From NCBI RefSeq assembly GCF_043195135.1, contig NZ_JBAFWP010000020.1: DNA of 64,000 bases; one strand, 5' to 3'. Source of the DNA: NCEH01 sp043195135 (GTDB lineage Bacteria > Pseudomonadota > Alphaproteobacteria > Rhizobiales > Xanthobacteraceae). The notes under the pieces were generated by a model. It searched no databases, was not told where the DNA came from, and worked only from the letters and a program-made list of their open reading frames with translations. A program made the position numbers and the translations under genes. Position 1 is the stretch's first letter. Each line of letters starts with the position of its first letter. Of this stretch, positions 33,769 through 43,285 are shown in pieces.

Positions 33769-33810
33769 GCGGTGCGGGAAGCCGCAGCGCTTCCCGCACC
33801 GCGCTTTTGT
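33769..33810 (+). terminator. Intrinsic terminator after degP
   Basis: A perfect 14-bp stem, GCGGTGCGGGAAGC (33769-33782) with its complement (33789-33802), encloses a 6-nt loop and is followed by GCTTTTGTT. This is a classical Rho-independent terminator for degP transcripts. A smaller GGCGGGC..GCCCGCC hairpin occurs near 33692-33711. Confidence 0.85.
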
Positions 33811-33910
33811 TCGACACCTCTTCGCGCGGCCCGTTTCGGGCCGTTCCCCGGCTCGCTTTCGGCGCTAGGATGAGATGGACGCGAATCTCGAACAAGGTCT
33901 GACCTTCTCC

Positions 33911-34591
33911 ATGCGCCTGCTCCTCATCGAGGACGACCGCGACGCGGCGGACTATCTGCGCAAGGCTTTCCGCGAGGCCGGCCATGTGGTGGACCATGCC
34001 GGCGACGGGGAGGAGGGGCTCGCCCTCGCCCTCGACGGCAAGTACGACGTGCTGGTGGTGGACCGCATGCTGCCGCTCAAGGACGGACTCAGCATCGTCT
34101 CCGACCTGCGGCGGCGGGGCGACACCACGCCGGCGCTGATCCTCTCCGCGCTGGGGCAGGTGGACGACCGGGTGGTGGGCCTGCGCGCCGGGGGCGACGA
34201 TTATCTGCCGAAGCCCTATGCCTTCACCGAATTGCTGGCGCGCGTGGAAGCTCTCTCCCGGCGCGGCGCGCCGCAGGCGGCGGAGACCATCTACCGGGTC
34301 GGCGACCTGGAGCTGGACCGCCTCGCCCATCGCGTCAGCCGGGGCGGCAAGGACATTCCGCTCCAGCCCCGCGAATTCCGCCTGCTGGAATATCTCATGC
34401 GCCATGCCGGACAGGTGGTGACGCGCACCATGCTGCTGGAAAACGTGTGGGATTATCATTTCGACCCGCAGACCAACGTGATCGACGTCCATGTCTCGCG
34501 CCTGCGCTCGAAGATCGACAAGGGCTTCGACGTGCCGTTGCTGCACACGGTGCGCGGCGCCGGCTACATGATCCGGGTCGGGCTGCGCTGA
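33911..34591 (+). CDS. OmpR-family response regulator
   Basis: The 226-residue protein starts MRLLLIEDDRDAADYLRKAF, has the phosphoacceptor Asp51 (VLVVDRMLPLKDGL) and conserved Lys in LPKPYAF, and a winged-helix output domain ending VIDVHVSRLRSKIDKGF. I prefer the ATG at 33911, where the receiver begins; an in-frame ATG at 33875 would add 12 residues. The cognate kinase starts 45 bp downstream. The pair sits between degP and glnE, a conserved rhizobial position, and may respond to envelope or copper-type stress. The signal is not visible. Confidence 0.88.
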   Translation: MRLLLIEDDRDAADYLRKAFREAGHVVDHAGDGEEGLALALDGKYDVLVVDRMLPLKDGLSIVSDLRRRGDTTPALILSALGQVDDRVVGLRAGGDDYLPKPYAFTELLARVEALSRRGAPQAAETIYRVGDLELDRLAHRVSRGGKDIPLQPREFRLLEYLMRHAGQVVTRTMLLENVWDYHFDPQTNVIDVHVSRLRSKIDKGFDVPLLHTVRGAGYMIRVGLR

Positions 34592-34636
34592 TGGCCGAGC
34601 GCCATCGCCCCGCCCTCCAGGCGGCCTGACGCCACC

Positions 34637-36031
34637 ATGCGGATGCCCCGGAACCTGCTGCAATTGGTGCGCACCACGGCGTTCAAGCTGCTGGCCGCCT
34701 ATCTCGTGGTGTTCGCGCTCTTCTCGGTGGCCATGATCGCCTATGTGGCGTGGCACACGCGCGCGCTGATCGAGAGCCAGGTGGCGGAGAATGTGGAAGG
34801 CGAGGTGCGGTTCCTGGCCGAGCAATATCGCATCGGCGGCATCCAGCGCCTCGTCATCGCCATCGACCGCCGCACCCGCCGGCCGGGCTCCTCGATCTAC
34901 CTGCTCACCAATTTCACCGGCGAGGTGATGGCCTCCAACGTGTCGGACCTGCCCATCGGGCTGCTCGACAAGGCGGGCACGCGGATCACGCCCTACCGCC
35001 GTTCCGACGAGCCGGGGGCGAAGGAATTCCTCGCCTTCGTGCAGGTGTTCCAACTGCCCGGCGGGTACCGCCTGCTGGTGGGCCGCGACATCGAGGAGCG
35101 CGACACCCTGCGCCAATTGGTGGTGCGCCCCGCCCAAGGCGCGCTGGTGCTGATCCTGGTGCTGGGGCTCGCCGGCGGCATCTTCGTGACGCGGCGGGTG
35201 CTCAAGCGCATCGAATCCATGACCGCAACCTCCGAAACCATCATGGCCGGGGATCTCTCCGGCCGGCTGGCCGTGGACGGCACCGGCGACGAGTTCGACC
35301 GCCTCGCCCAGAGCCTCAACACCATGCTGGACCGCATCGAGGGGCTGATGGTCGGCCTCAAGGAGGTGTCCGACAACATCGCCCACGACCTCAAGACGCC
35401 GCTCACGCGCCTGCGCAACCGCGCGGAAGAGGCGCTGCGCGGCGCCCATTCGGAGGAGGAGTGGCGCGCCGCGCTGGAGACCACCATCGAGGAAAGCGAT
35501 TCCCTCATGCGCACCTTCGACGCGCTGCTGATGATCGCGCGCGCGGAGGCCGGCCAGGCGCGGGACAATATGGTGGACCTCGACCTTGCCGCCATCGCCG
35601 AGAACGTCGCCGAGCTGTATGAGCCGCTCGCGGACGAGCAGGGCATGGACCTTTCGGTGGAGGCGCAGCCGGTGGAGGTTCACGGCATGCGCGAACTGCT
35701 CGCCCAGGCGCTCGCCAATCTGGTGGACAACGCCCTCAAATACGGCCGGGCGGCCGAGGGCACGCGCGGGGAGATCCGCGTCAGCCTGCGCCGCGAGGGC
35801 GATGAGGCCGTGCTTGAGGTGGGCGATCGCGGGCCGGGCATTGCGCCGCAGGATCGCGAACGGGTGGTGGAGCGTTTCGTGCGGTTGGACACCAGCCGCT
35901 CGCGCCCCGGTTCCGGTCTCGGCCTGTCGTTGGTGGCCGCCGTGGCACGGCTCCATGGTGGCAGTCTCGCCTTTTCCGACAACGCGCCGGGCCTGCGGGC
36001 GACCCTTCGTTTGCCCGCGAAAACGCCATAA
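34637..36031 (+). CDS. Sensor histidine kinase (HAMP/HisKA)
   Basis: The 464-residue kinase has membrane helices at about 16-38 and 170-190 enclosing a periplasmic sensor domain of about 130 residues. A HAMP domain (LKRIESMTATSETIMAGDLS) and the phosphorylation site His250 in NIAHDLKTPLTRL follow. The ATPase domain has ALANLVDNALKYG and RPGSGLGLSLVAAV. It is co-transcribed with the OmpR-type regulator before it. Architecture is that of the EnvZ/CusS-like class. Confidence 0.9.
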   Translation: MRMPRNLLQLVRTTAFKLLAAYLVVFALFSVAMIAYVAWHTRALIESQVAENVEGEVRFLAEQYRIGGIQRLVIAIDRRTRRPGSSIYLLTNFTGEVMASNVSDLPIGLLDKAGTRITPYRRSDEPGAKEFLAFVQVFQLPGGYRLLVGRDIEERDTLRQLVVRPAQGALVLILVLGLAGGIFVTRRVLKRIESMTATSETIMAGDLSGRLAVDGTGDEFDRLAQSLNTMLDRIEGLMVGLKEVSDNIAHDLKTPLTRLRNRAEEALRGAHSEEEWRAALETTIEESDSLMRTFDALLMIARAEAGQARDNMVDLDLAAIAENVAELYEPLADEQGMDLSVEAQPVEVHGMRELLAQALANLVDNALKYGRAAEGTRGEIRVSLRREGDEAVLEVGDRGPGIAPQDRERVVERFVRLDTSRSRPGSGLGLSLVAAVARLHGGSLAFSDNAPGLRATLRLPAKTP

Positions 36032-36074
36032 GGGCTTGCGCTTAGGCACGGCCTCATGCCTTTAAGTGAGGCAA

Positions 36075-39047
36075 ATGTCCGCTTCCTCCACTTCGCCCCC
36101 TATTGCTGCCGCCTCGCTTGCCGCCTTGCTGTGGGAAGGCCCTGTGCTGTGCGATGCTGAGGCGGCAAAGGTCAGGCTCGGCTACGCGCTCGAGGGCCTG
36201 GATTCGGCCGGGCGCGCGCGGGTGGACCAGATCCTCGCGGCCTATCCTCGGGCGCGCGATGTCCTGCTCGGCGTCGCCGAATCCTCGCCGTTCCTCCACG
36301 ATCTCATTCGCGCCGATCCCGGGCGGCTGCTGCGGGCGCTGGAATGCGCCCCGGCGGCCCATATCGCCGCGCTTACCGCCGCCTGCCGGCAGGCGGTCGC
36401 CCAAGCCGCCGACGAGGCGCAGGCGATGACGGCGCTGCGCAAGATGCGGGCGGAAGCCGCGCTCACCATTGCTCTGGCCGATATCGGCGGGGCCATGGAC
36501 CTGGTGCAGGTGACGGGCGCGCTCACCGACATCGCCGACACGGCGCTCGGCGCGGCGCTCGATTTCCTGCTGGCCGAGGCCGCTGCCGCCGGCAAGCTCC
36601 GGCCTCCCGACCCCGCGCATCCGGCCATGGGCTGCGGCCTCGCCGTGATCGCCATGGGCAAGCACGGCGCGCGCGAGCTGAACTATTCCTCCGACGTGGA
36701 TCTGATCGTGGTCTACGACCGCGACGTGGCGCCCCTCGCCGAGGGCGTGGAACCCTCCCCCTTCTTCGTGAAGATCACCCGCGCCCTGGTGCGCATGCTC
36801 CAGGAGCGCACCGGCGACGGCTATGTGCTGCGGGTGGACCTGCGCCTGCGGCCGGACCCCGGCTCGACGCAAGTGGCGCTCTCCACCGCCGCGGCGCTGG
36901 CCTATTACGAGCGCGAGGGCGCGACCTGGGAGCGCGCCGCCTATATCAAGGCGCGCCCGGTGGCCGGCGATCTCGCGGTGGGCCGCGAATTCCTCTCCGA
37001 TCTCGCCCCCTTCGTCTGGCGCCGGGTGCTGGACTACCGCGCCATCGCCGACGTGCATGCCATGAAGCGCGAGATCCATGCGTTTCGCGGGCACGACGTG
37101 GTGGCGGTGGAAGGCCACAATGTGAAGCTCGGGCGCGGCGGCATCCGCGAGGTGGAATTCTTCGTCCAGACCCAGCAGCTCATCGCCGGGGGCCGGGATC
37201 CGAACCTGCGCTCCCCGCGCACCCTGGAGGCGCTCGACGCGCTGGTGCGGGATTTCTGGATCGCCGGGACCGTGCGCGACGAACTGGCCGAGGCCTACCT
37301 CTTCCTGCGCCGGGTCGAGCACCGCATCCAGATGGTGGCGGATGCCCAGACCCACACCTTGCCGGAGCAGACCGACGCGCTGGGCGCCTTCGCCCGCTTC
37401 ATGGGCTACCAGACCCGCGACGCCTTCGCCGCCGCCCTGGTGGATCGCCTGAAGCGGGTGCAGCACCATTATGCCCAATTGTTCGAAGACAGTCCGCCCC
37501 CCGCGGTGCTGGACGGGCAGCTGCTCTTTCCCCCCGATCATGACGATCGCCAGACGCTGGCCGTGCTCTCGCGCCTCGGCTTCCGCGATCCGCCCGCCGC
37601 CAGCACCGTGGTGCGCGGCTGGATGGCGGGGCGCCATCGCGTTCTGCGCAGCGACGTGGCGCGCGGGCAGCTCGCCAGCATCGCGCCGCTGCTGCTGGAG
37701 CAATTGTCGCGCGGCGGCGACCCCGACGGGGCATTGATCGCAGCCGACAATTTCTTCGCCGAGCTTTCCGGCGGCCATCTGATCCACGCCTTGCAGCGCC
37801 ATCCCGATCTGGTGCGGCTGCTCGCCACCATCCTCACGGTTGCCCCGCGCCTCGGCGAAACGCTGGCGCGGCGGCCCTCGCTGCTCGATGCCCTGCTGGA
37901 CCCGGCCTTCTTCAACAAGCTCCCCGACCAGGCGAGCCTGGAGCAGCATCTGGAAATCCTGCTCGACACCGCCGAGAGCGATGAAGAGCAGCTCGACCGC
38001 GCGCGCCGCTTCCGCCAGGAACAGCATGTGCTGATCGGCGTGCGCATCGCCTCCGGCACGCTGCCCGCCGCGCGCGCGGGCGAGGCCTATGCGCGCCTCG
38101 CCGAGGTGATCATTCGCGCCCTGCACGCGCGGGTCTGGGCGCGGTTCCAGGAGGCGCACGGCACCATCGCGGGGGCCGAGACGGCCGTTCTCTCCATGGG
38201 CAAGCTCGGCAGCCGGGAAATGACCGCCGGCTCCGATCTCGACCTGATCGTGCTCTATGATTTCGACCCGGATGCCGACCCCACCTCCGACGGTCCGCGC
38301 CCGCTGCACGGCGCGCAATATTTCGCCCGCTTCACCCAGCGCCTGGTCACCGCCCTCACCAGCCTGACGAACGCCGGCAAGCTCTATGACGTAGACCTGC
38401 GCCTGCGCCCCTCGGGGCGCTCGGGCCCGGTGGCGACGCGGCTGCGCTCATTCGAGAATTACCAGCGCGACGAGGCCTGGACCTGGGAACACATGGCGCT
38501 CACCCGCGCCCGCGTGATCTCGGCGCATTCGGATTTCTGCACCCGGGTGGAAACGGTGATCCGCCACGTGCTGGCCCGCCCGCGCGATCCGCGCCGGATC
38601 GCCGGCGACATTCTCGACATGCGCGGCGCCATCGCCGCCGAGAAGGGCGAGGCCGACCGCTGGAACCTCAAGCATGCCCTCGGCGGGCAGGTGGATGTGG
38701 AGTTCCTGGCGCAATATCTGGTGCTGGTGCACGCCGCCCAGCATCCGCAGATCGTCGATACGGCGACCGCGCGCATCATCGCCGTGGCGGGCGAACTCCA
38801 CCTGTTGCCGGCGGAGGACATTCACCTCCTCGCCAATGCCTGCCGTCTCTACCAGGATCTGACGCAGGTGCTGCGGCTGGCGCTCGACACCCATTTCCTT
38901 CCCGCTGAGGCGAGCCCGGCCCTGAAGGCGCTCCTCGCCCGCGCCGGCGAGATGCCGGACTTCGCCACCCTGGACGCCCATCTGCGCGAAACCCAGGACC
39001 GGGTGCGCGAGATTTTCACCCGCGTGCTGGAGCAGGCGGCGGCCTGA
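36075..39047 (+). CDS. glnE: Glutamine synthetase adenylyltransferase/deadenylase GlnE
   Basis: The 990-residue protein has the GlnE plan. The N-terminal adenylyl-removing nucleotidyltransferase domain has ELNYSSDVDLIVVYD near residue 205, a helical centre follows, and the C-terminal adenylylating domain has MTAGSDLDLIVLYDF near 715. It modifies GlnA according to PII state and so controls nitrogen assimilation. I prefer ATG 36075 because GTGAGG stands 5 bp before it; GTG 36066 would add three residues. It is 43 bp from the kinase gene. Confidence 0.96.
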   Translation: MSASSTSPPIAAASLAALLWEGPVLCDAEAAKVRLGYALEGLDSAGRARVDQILAAYPRARDVLLGVAESSPFLHDLIRADPGRLLRALECAPAAHIAALTAACRQAVAQAADEAQAMTALRKMRAEAALTIALADIGGAMDLVQVTGALTDIADTALGAALDFLLAEAAAAGKLRPPDPAHPAMGCGLAVIAMGKHGARELNYSSDVDLIVVYDRDVAPLAEGVEPSPFFVKITRALVRMLQERTGDGYVLRVDLRLRPDPGSTQVALSTAAALAYYEREGATWERAAYIKARPVAGDLAVGREFLSDLAPFVWRRVLDYRAIADVHAMKREIHAFRGHDVVAVEGHNVKLGRGGIREVEFFVQTQQLIAGGRDPNLRSPRTLEALDALVRDFWIAGTVRDELAEAYLFLRRVEHRIQMVADAQTHTLPEQTDALGAFARFMGYQTRDAFAAALVDRLKRVQHHYAQLFEDSPPPAVLDGQLLFPPDHDDRQTLAVLSRLGFRDPPAASTVVRGWMAGRHRVLRSDVARGQLASIAPLLLEQLSRGGDPDGALIAADNFFAELSGGHLIHALQRHPDLVRLLATILTVAPRLGETLARRPSLLDALLDPAFFNKLPDQASLEQHLEILLDTAESDEEQLDRARRFRQEQHVLIGVRIASGTLPAARAGEAYARLAEVIIRALHARVWARFQEAHGTIAGAETAVLSMGKLGSREMTAGSDLDLIVLYDFDPDADPTSDGPRPLHGAQYFARFTQRLVTALTSLTNAGKLYDVDLRLRPSGRSGPVATRLRSFENYQRDEAWTWEHMALTRARVISAHSDFCTRVETVIRHVLARPRDPRRIAGDILDMRGAIAAEKGEADRWNLKHALGGQVDVEFLAQYLVLVHAAQHPQIVDTATARIIAVAGELHLLPAEDIHLLANACRLYQDLTQVLRLALDTHFLPAEASPALKALLARAGEMPDFATLDAHLRETQDRVREIFTRVLEQAAA

Positions 39048-39082
39048 TTTCAATCCACATTCGAGGAAGAATGGGCTTTCAC

Positions 39083-39200
39083 CCTCCCCCCTTGTGGGGG
39101 AGGGGTGGGGAGGGGGGTAGCGTGCCGCAAGCACCAGCGCTGCTCGGACAAACGCAGCAGACCCCCGCGCAATCCTCCACCGCAAGGGGGGAGGGCGGTG
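39083..39200. repeat. Palindromic intergenic elements between glnE and kinase
   Basis: CCCTCCCCCCTTG/TGGGGGAGGGG with a following G-run, then a partial copy around CCACCGCAAGGGGGGAGGG, fill the convergent gap. They are a diverged form of the dispersed repeat family and are the only copies seen outside the phage-like block. The stem could also terminate transcription of either gene. Confidence 0.6.
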
Positions 39201-39263
39201 CGGTTCGAACGTCATCGCTTTTTCCCGGGGTGCCAGTGGCCCCGCGCAAGCGAGGGTGTCGCC

Positions 39264-41579
39264 TCACATCACCGAGGTGAGGCGCGGCGTCTCGTTGGAA
39301 TTGGCCGCGCCGCCGTCCAGCGGCAGGCGGATGATGACGGTGGTGCCCACCCCTTCCTGCGAGCGGATGCGCATGGCCCCGCCGTGCAGCTCGGTCAGCG
39401 ACTTGGCGATCGCGAGACCCAGGCCCGAGCCCTTGTGGGTCTTGGTGAACTGGCTTTCCACCTGCTCGAACGGCCGCCCCAGCTTGGCAAGCGCATGCTT
39501 GGCGATGCCGATGCCGCTGTCCTCGATGGCGATCACCGCCGCCCCGCCGTTCACCCGCGCCTTGATGGCGATGCGTCCGCCCTCGGGCGTGAACTTCACC
39601 GCATTGGAGAGCAGGTTCAGCAGGATCTGCTTGAGCGCCCGCTTGTCCGCCCGCACGGCGAGCCCTTCGCCCGCCTCGGCGGTGACGGAGATCTGCTTTT
39701 CCTGCCCCTTGAGCGCCATGACGCGCAGGGCATCCGTGACGATCTCGTCCAGCCGCACATCCTCCAGCTCCAGCTGCATGCGGCCGGCCTCGATCTTCGA
39801 CATGTCCAGGATGTCGTTGATGACGTCCAGCAGATAGGTGCCGGAGCCTTTGATGTCGCCGCAATATTCCGCGTACTTCTCCGAGCCGAGCGGGCCGAAC
39901 ATGCCGCTCTCCATGATTTCGGAAAAGCCGATGATGGCATTGAGCGGCGTGCGCAATTCGTGGCTCATATTGGCCATGAATTCGCTCTTGGCGCGGTTGG
40001 CGTCCTCGGCCCGGTTCTTCTCTTCCGAATATTTCTCCGCCAGCTCGGCCAGCTGCTGGGCCTGAAGCTCCAGGGTCTGCTGGGATTTGCGCAGGTCGGC
40101 GACCAGCGCCATCAGGCGCTTCTCATTGTCCATGAGGCGTTCCTCATGGCGCTTGAGCGGGGTGATGTCCGTGCCCACCGACACGTAGCCGCCGTCTTTC
40201 GTGCGGCGCTCGGCGATCTTCAGCCAGCGGCCGTTGGAGAGCTGCGCCTCGAACGCCCGCGAGCCCTCTTCCGGCTTGTCCTCCGGCTTCAGCGGCGTGC
40301 GCGTGACCGGGTGGCGACCGACCGTGGCGATGGTGTCGAACGAGGTGCCGACCTGGATCGCATCGTCCGGCAGTTCATGCAGGCTCTGGAACTTGGAATT
40401 GCAGAGCACGAGGCGGTTCTGGCTGTCCCACAGCACGAAGGCTTCCGAGATGCTCTCGATGGCGTCGCGCAGGCGGGTGTCGGCGGTCACCGTGCGTTCC
40501 GCCATGCGCTGGGCCTCGGTGACATCCATGGCGATGCCGATCAGGTGCGGGCCGTCCTCGCCGCCCTGCTGCACCACTTCCGCGCGCATGCGCAGCCACA
40601 CGAAGTCGCCGCGCGCGGTGCGCATGCGGAACACCCGGTCCACCGAGGCGCCGGGCCGGTCCGCGAGGTCCTGGGCCAGCTCATAGAGGTTCACGTCGTC
40701 GGGATGCACCAGCTTGGCGATGTCGCCGAACGAGAGCAGGTCGTCGCGCCGGTCCAGCCCGAGGATCTCGAACATGGTGTCGGACCAGTACATGCGGCCG
40801 CGCGCCATGTCCCAATCCCACATGCCGCAGCGGCCGCGGTTCAGCGCGGTGTCGATGCGCACGCGCACGGTGTCGTAGATGTGGTCCGCCTCGCGCGCCC
40901 GGCTCGCCTGCCAGTGGAAGGAGAAGCCGAGGATCAGCAGCACCGCGCCGGTGGTGGTGAACAGCGTCACCGTCAGCGTGGTACTCTCCGACCAGGTGGC
41001 GAGCGCCCGCGCCATGGGCTGCACATAGATGATCTGGCCGAGCGGCGGGTTGAGGTTGCGCACGGTGGCGAGGGCGCTGTCGTCGCCGAACGGGATCTCC
41101 AGCACGCCGGCGCGCTCGGCGAACACCGTGAGGGGCTGGGAGGGATCGAGCACGTCGGCCAGCGTCGTCGCCGCCGGCAGGCCCTGCGGCGCCGAGGCGA
41201 GGATGCGCCCCTGCGGATCGGTCACATAGATCCGGCGCCCGCCCAGCGTCGCGCGGGGCGGAAGGGAATCCTGCAAGGCCTGGTTGGCGCGCGCCAGGTT
41301 GCCGCCCAGGCGCTGGCTCAGCCCCTCCGCGGTTGCGAGCGCGAGGAGACTCAGATCATCCTTGGCGTTGTCGATCACGGCCTGGCGGTGGCTGTGCACC
41401 TGCACAACGGCGCCGATGCCGATGACGACCAGGAAGGTGATGATCAGCGCCGGGACGATCCGGCGCAGAAAAGGCTCGGCTTCGAGAAGCCGTTGGTAGG
41501 CGGGTCGTGCTACGGATTTTGCCAATCCACCTATGGCATGACCGCGCACACCGACGCTCTCAGCGTTGGCGCGTGCCAT
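39264..41579 (-). CDS. PAS-containing sensor histidine kinase, PleC/DivJ-like
   Basis: The 771-residue protein has one or two N-terminal membrane helices (about 44-62 and 205-227) around a periplasmic part. Two or three PAS domains follow (about 245-370 and 385-480; GMWDWDMARGRMYW, AFVLWDSQNRLVLCN), then a coiled linker. HisKA has His540 in NMSHELRTPLNAIIGFSEIM, and the ATPase domain has LLNLLSNAVKFTPEGG and KGSGLGLAIAKSL. The HisKA sequence is of the type found in the PleC/DivJ/PdhS kinases of the alphaproteobacterial cell-cycle DivK network. Its position beside glnE is shared with rhizobia. The DivK link is inferred. Confidence 0.88.
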   Translation of the reverse strand: MARANAESVGVRGHAIGGLAKSVARPAYQRLLEAEPFLRRIVPALIITFLVVIGIGAVVQVHSHRQAVIDNAKDDLSLLALATAEGLSQRLGGNLARANQALQDSLPPRATLGGRRIYVTDPQGRILASAPQGLPAATTLADVLDPSQPLTVFAERAGVLEIPFGDDSALATVRNLNPPLGQIIYVQPMARALATWSESTTLTVTLFTTTGAVLLILGFSFHWQASRAREADHIYDTVRVRIDTALNRGRCGMWDWDMARGRMYWSDTMFEILGLDRRDDLLSFGDIAKLVHPDDVNLYELAQDLADRPGASVDRVFRMRTARGDFVWLRMRAEVVQQGGEDGPHLIGIAMDVTEAQRMAERTVTADTRLRDAIESISEAFVLWDSQNRLVLCNSKFQSLHELPDDAIQVGTSFDTIATVGRHPVTRTPLKPEDKPEEGSRAFEAQLSNGRWLKIAERRTKDGGYVSVGTDITPLKRHEERLMDNEKRLMALVADLRKSQQTLELQAQQLAELAEKYSEEKNRAEDANRAKSEFMANMSHELRTPLNAIIGFSEIMESGMFGPLGSEKYAEYCGDIKGSGTYLLDVINDILDMSKIEAGRMQLELEDVRLDEIVTDALRVMALKGQEKQISVTAEAGEGLAVRADKRALKQILLNLLSNAVKFTPEGGRIAIKARVNGGAAVIAIEDSGIGIAKHALAKLGRPFEQVESQFTKTHKGSGLGLAIAKSLTELHGGAMRIRSQEGVGTTVIIRLPLDGGAANSNETPRLTSVM

Positions 41580-41795
41580 CGCCGGCCCCTCCTCCGGTGT
41601 CCGGTCTCAGGGCGGCCACGCCCCTCGACCTATCGTCCTCACAAGACTTGGAGGGACGTGCCGCATCTCTCCGAATCGGGGTCGATTGGACTCGAATCGG
41701 GGGGGTGTTGTCTAGAGTCCGGGAGAGTCAAGACCGCAAAAATTCACGTAATACGCGGGTTCTTTTTACCGCCTCCCAGTGTTTGACGGTGCCGC

Positions 41796-42758
41796 TCAAG
41801 CTGCGTTGAGGGTGCGGGGCGCGCCGCGCTGCGCCGCCAAGACCAGCGCGGGCGATTCAGCCGGGCGTATCCATCGCGAATAGACTTCAACCATGAAGTC
41901 CACGAACACCCGCACCTTCAGGTCCTGGGTGGCGCGGGCGGGGAACAGGGCCACCGTTTCCAGCGGCGCCCGGCGCTGCCAGTCGGGAAGCACCACCTCC
42001 AGCTCCCCGGCTTCGACCCGCCGACGGGCGAGGCAGCGCGAGATCATCAGGATGCCGGCGCCGCTCAGCGTCTGGCGCAGGGCCATGATGGGATCGTTGG
42101 TGACGAGCGCGGGCTGGATCTGCAAATCCATCGGCCCGCCGGGGCCGTCGAGGTCCCAATGCAGCGGTCCCGGGCGGCTGCGGATCGCGACCAGGTCGTG
42201 CAGCCCGAGTTCGCTCGGGTGGGAGGGGCGGCCCTTGCGGTCGAGATAGGACGGGCTCGCCAGCAGGCTGAGGGTCTGCAATCCGAGCGAGCGCACATGA
42301 TAGCTGGAATCGCGCACCGGCCCCGGCCGCACCGCGACGTCATAGCCGTGCTCGGCGAGGTCGAGCGGGTGGTTGTCCAGCGTCAGGTTCAGCTGCACCT
42401 TGGGATAGCGGGCGCGGAAGGTGGCGATTTCCGGCTCCAGGATCAGGATCGCGGGGGCATAGGTGATGAGCACCTTCAGCGGGCCCTCCGGCTCCTTGGT
42501 GAGCGCGCGGGCGCTGGCTTCGGCGCGGTCCAGCGCCGCAATCGCATCGACGCACTGGTTGTAATAGGCCTGCCCCGCCTCGCTCGGCCAGACCCGGCGC
42601 GTGGTGCGGTGGAGCAATTGCACCCCGAGCCGATCCTCGAGCGTCTTCAGCTTGCGGCTCACCGAGGTTGCGGGAAGACCGAGCTGCGCGGCGGCGGCGC
42701 TGAAGCTGCCGCGCTCCACCACCCGCAGGAACACCTCAATATCATCGAAGCGCGCCAT
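41796..42758 (-). CDS. LysR-family transcriptional regulator
   Basis: The 320-residue protein has a LysR winged helix at 1-60 (FLRVVERGSFSAAAAQLGLP then SVSRKLKTLEDRLG) and a periplasmic-binding-like effector domain from about 90. The sub-type with DLAEHGYDVAVRPGPV resembles the DsdC/CrgA-like PBP2 group, whose members often act on transport or redox genes. No divergent partner gene is adjacent, so the target cannot be inferred. Confidence 0.9.
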   Translation of the reverse strand: MARFDDIEVFLRVVERGSFSAAAAQLGLPATSVSRKLKTLEDRLGVQLLHRTTRRVWPSEAGQAYYNQCVDAIAALDRAEASARALTKEPEGPLKVLITYAPAILILEPEIATFRARYPKVQLNLTLDNHPLDLAEHGYDVAVRPGPVRDSSYHVRSLGLQTLSLLASPSYLDRKGRPSHPSELGLHDLVAIRSRPGPLHWDLDGPGGPMDLQIQPALVTNDPIMALRQTLSGAGILMISRCLARRRVEAGELEVVLPDWQRRAPLETVALFPARATQDLKVRVFVDFMVEVYSRWIRPAESPALVLAAQRGAPRTLNAA

Positions 42759-42847
42759 GGCGTTGCTTCCTCTTACACACGGAAACGGACGCGGCGCGCA
42801 TCGCTGCGCACCGCGCCCTGGTCCGGACCTTTAACCCTATATGGGTG

Positions 42848-43156
42848 TCACTCGGCCGCGCCGCCAATGCCACGGTTGCCGATATGCAGCTGGGCGCGGT
42901 CGGCCTCGCTCATGGTCGTCGGCCGCGCATTCTGGGCCGGGAAGATGGCGTTCAGGGGATGGCTGGCGGTCGGGGTCGCCGCATAGCCGAGGGGCGCGAC
43001 CGCGAAGGGATCGGTGGCCGGGGCTTCGCGGGCGGATTCGGCCGCGACCGCATAGGCCTCCTTGTTCAGGGCGGTGACGTATTCGTCGGCGCTGGCGGCG
43101 CCGGAAACGGTCAGGGCGGTGCCGATGGCAAGGGCGGCGAGGGTGAGATTGCGCAT
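42848..43156 (-). CDS. Small exported protein of unknown function
   Basis: The 102-residue product has a clear signal peptide (MRNLTLAALAIGTALTVSGA, cleavage after ASA) and a mature Ala/Thr-rich part without recognised motif (EYVTALNKEAYAVAAESARE). A good ribosome site (GGAG) precedes it. It stands alone between the LysR gene and pepN. Confidence 0.65.
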   Translation of the reverse strand: MRNLTLAALAIGTALTVSGAASADEYVTALNKEAYAVAAESAREAPATDPFAVAPLGYAATPTASHPLNAIFPAQNARPTTMSEADRAQLHIGNRGIGGAAE

Positions 43157-43228
43157 GGAAAGTCTCCTGCATGTGAAAGCCGGCGGGGCCGGCGTGTCGA
43201 TACGGGAAACCTAGTCCTTGGCCAGGGA

Positions 43229-43269
43229 CGGGATAATAAGCCAATTGCGCAGCTTATTATCCCGTTTTT
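43229..43269 (+). terminator. Perfect hairpin with T-tract upstream of the small exported gene
   Basis: CGGGATAATAAGC (43229-43241) and its exact complement (43252-43264) form a 13-bp stem with a 10-nt loop, then TTTTTG. The T-tract makes it a terminator for + strand transcripts, yet both neighbours (pepN ends at 43286, the small gene starts at 43156) are on the minus strand. It may still halt pepN transcripts less efficiently or stop antisense transcription. Confidence 0.6.
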
Positions 43270-43285
43270 GTCGATAATTTCTGCG

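Noticed and set aside
31985..36049. A 1354-residue open frame on the minus strand opposite degP, the second two-component pair and adjoining DNA
   Set aside because: It is the complement of clear genes, is rich in His, Arg and Ala and has no family resemblance. Such frames arise from the third-position GC bias.
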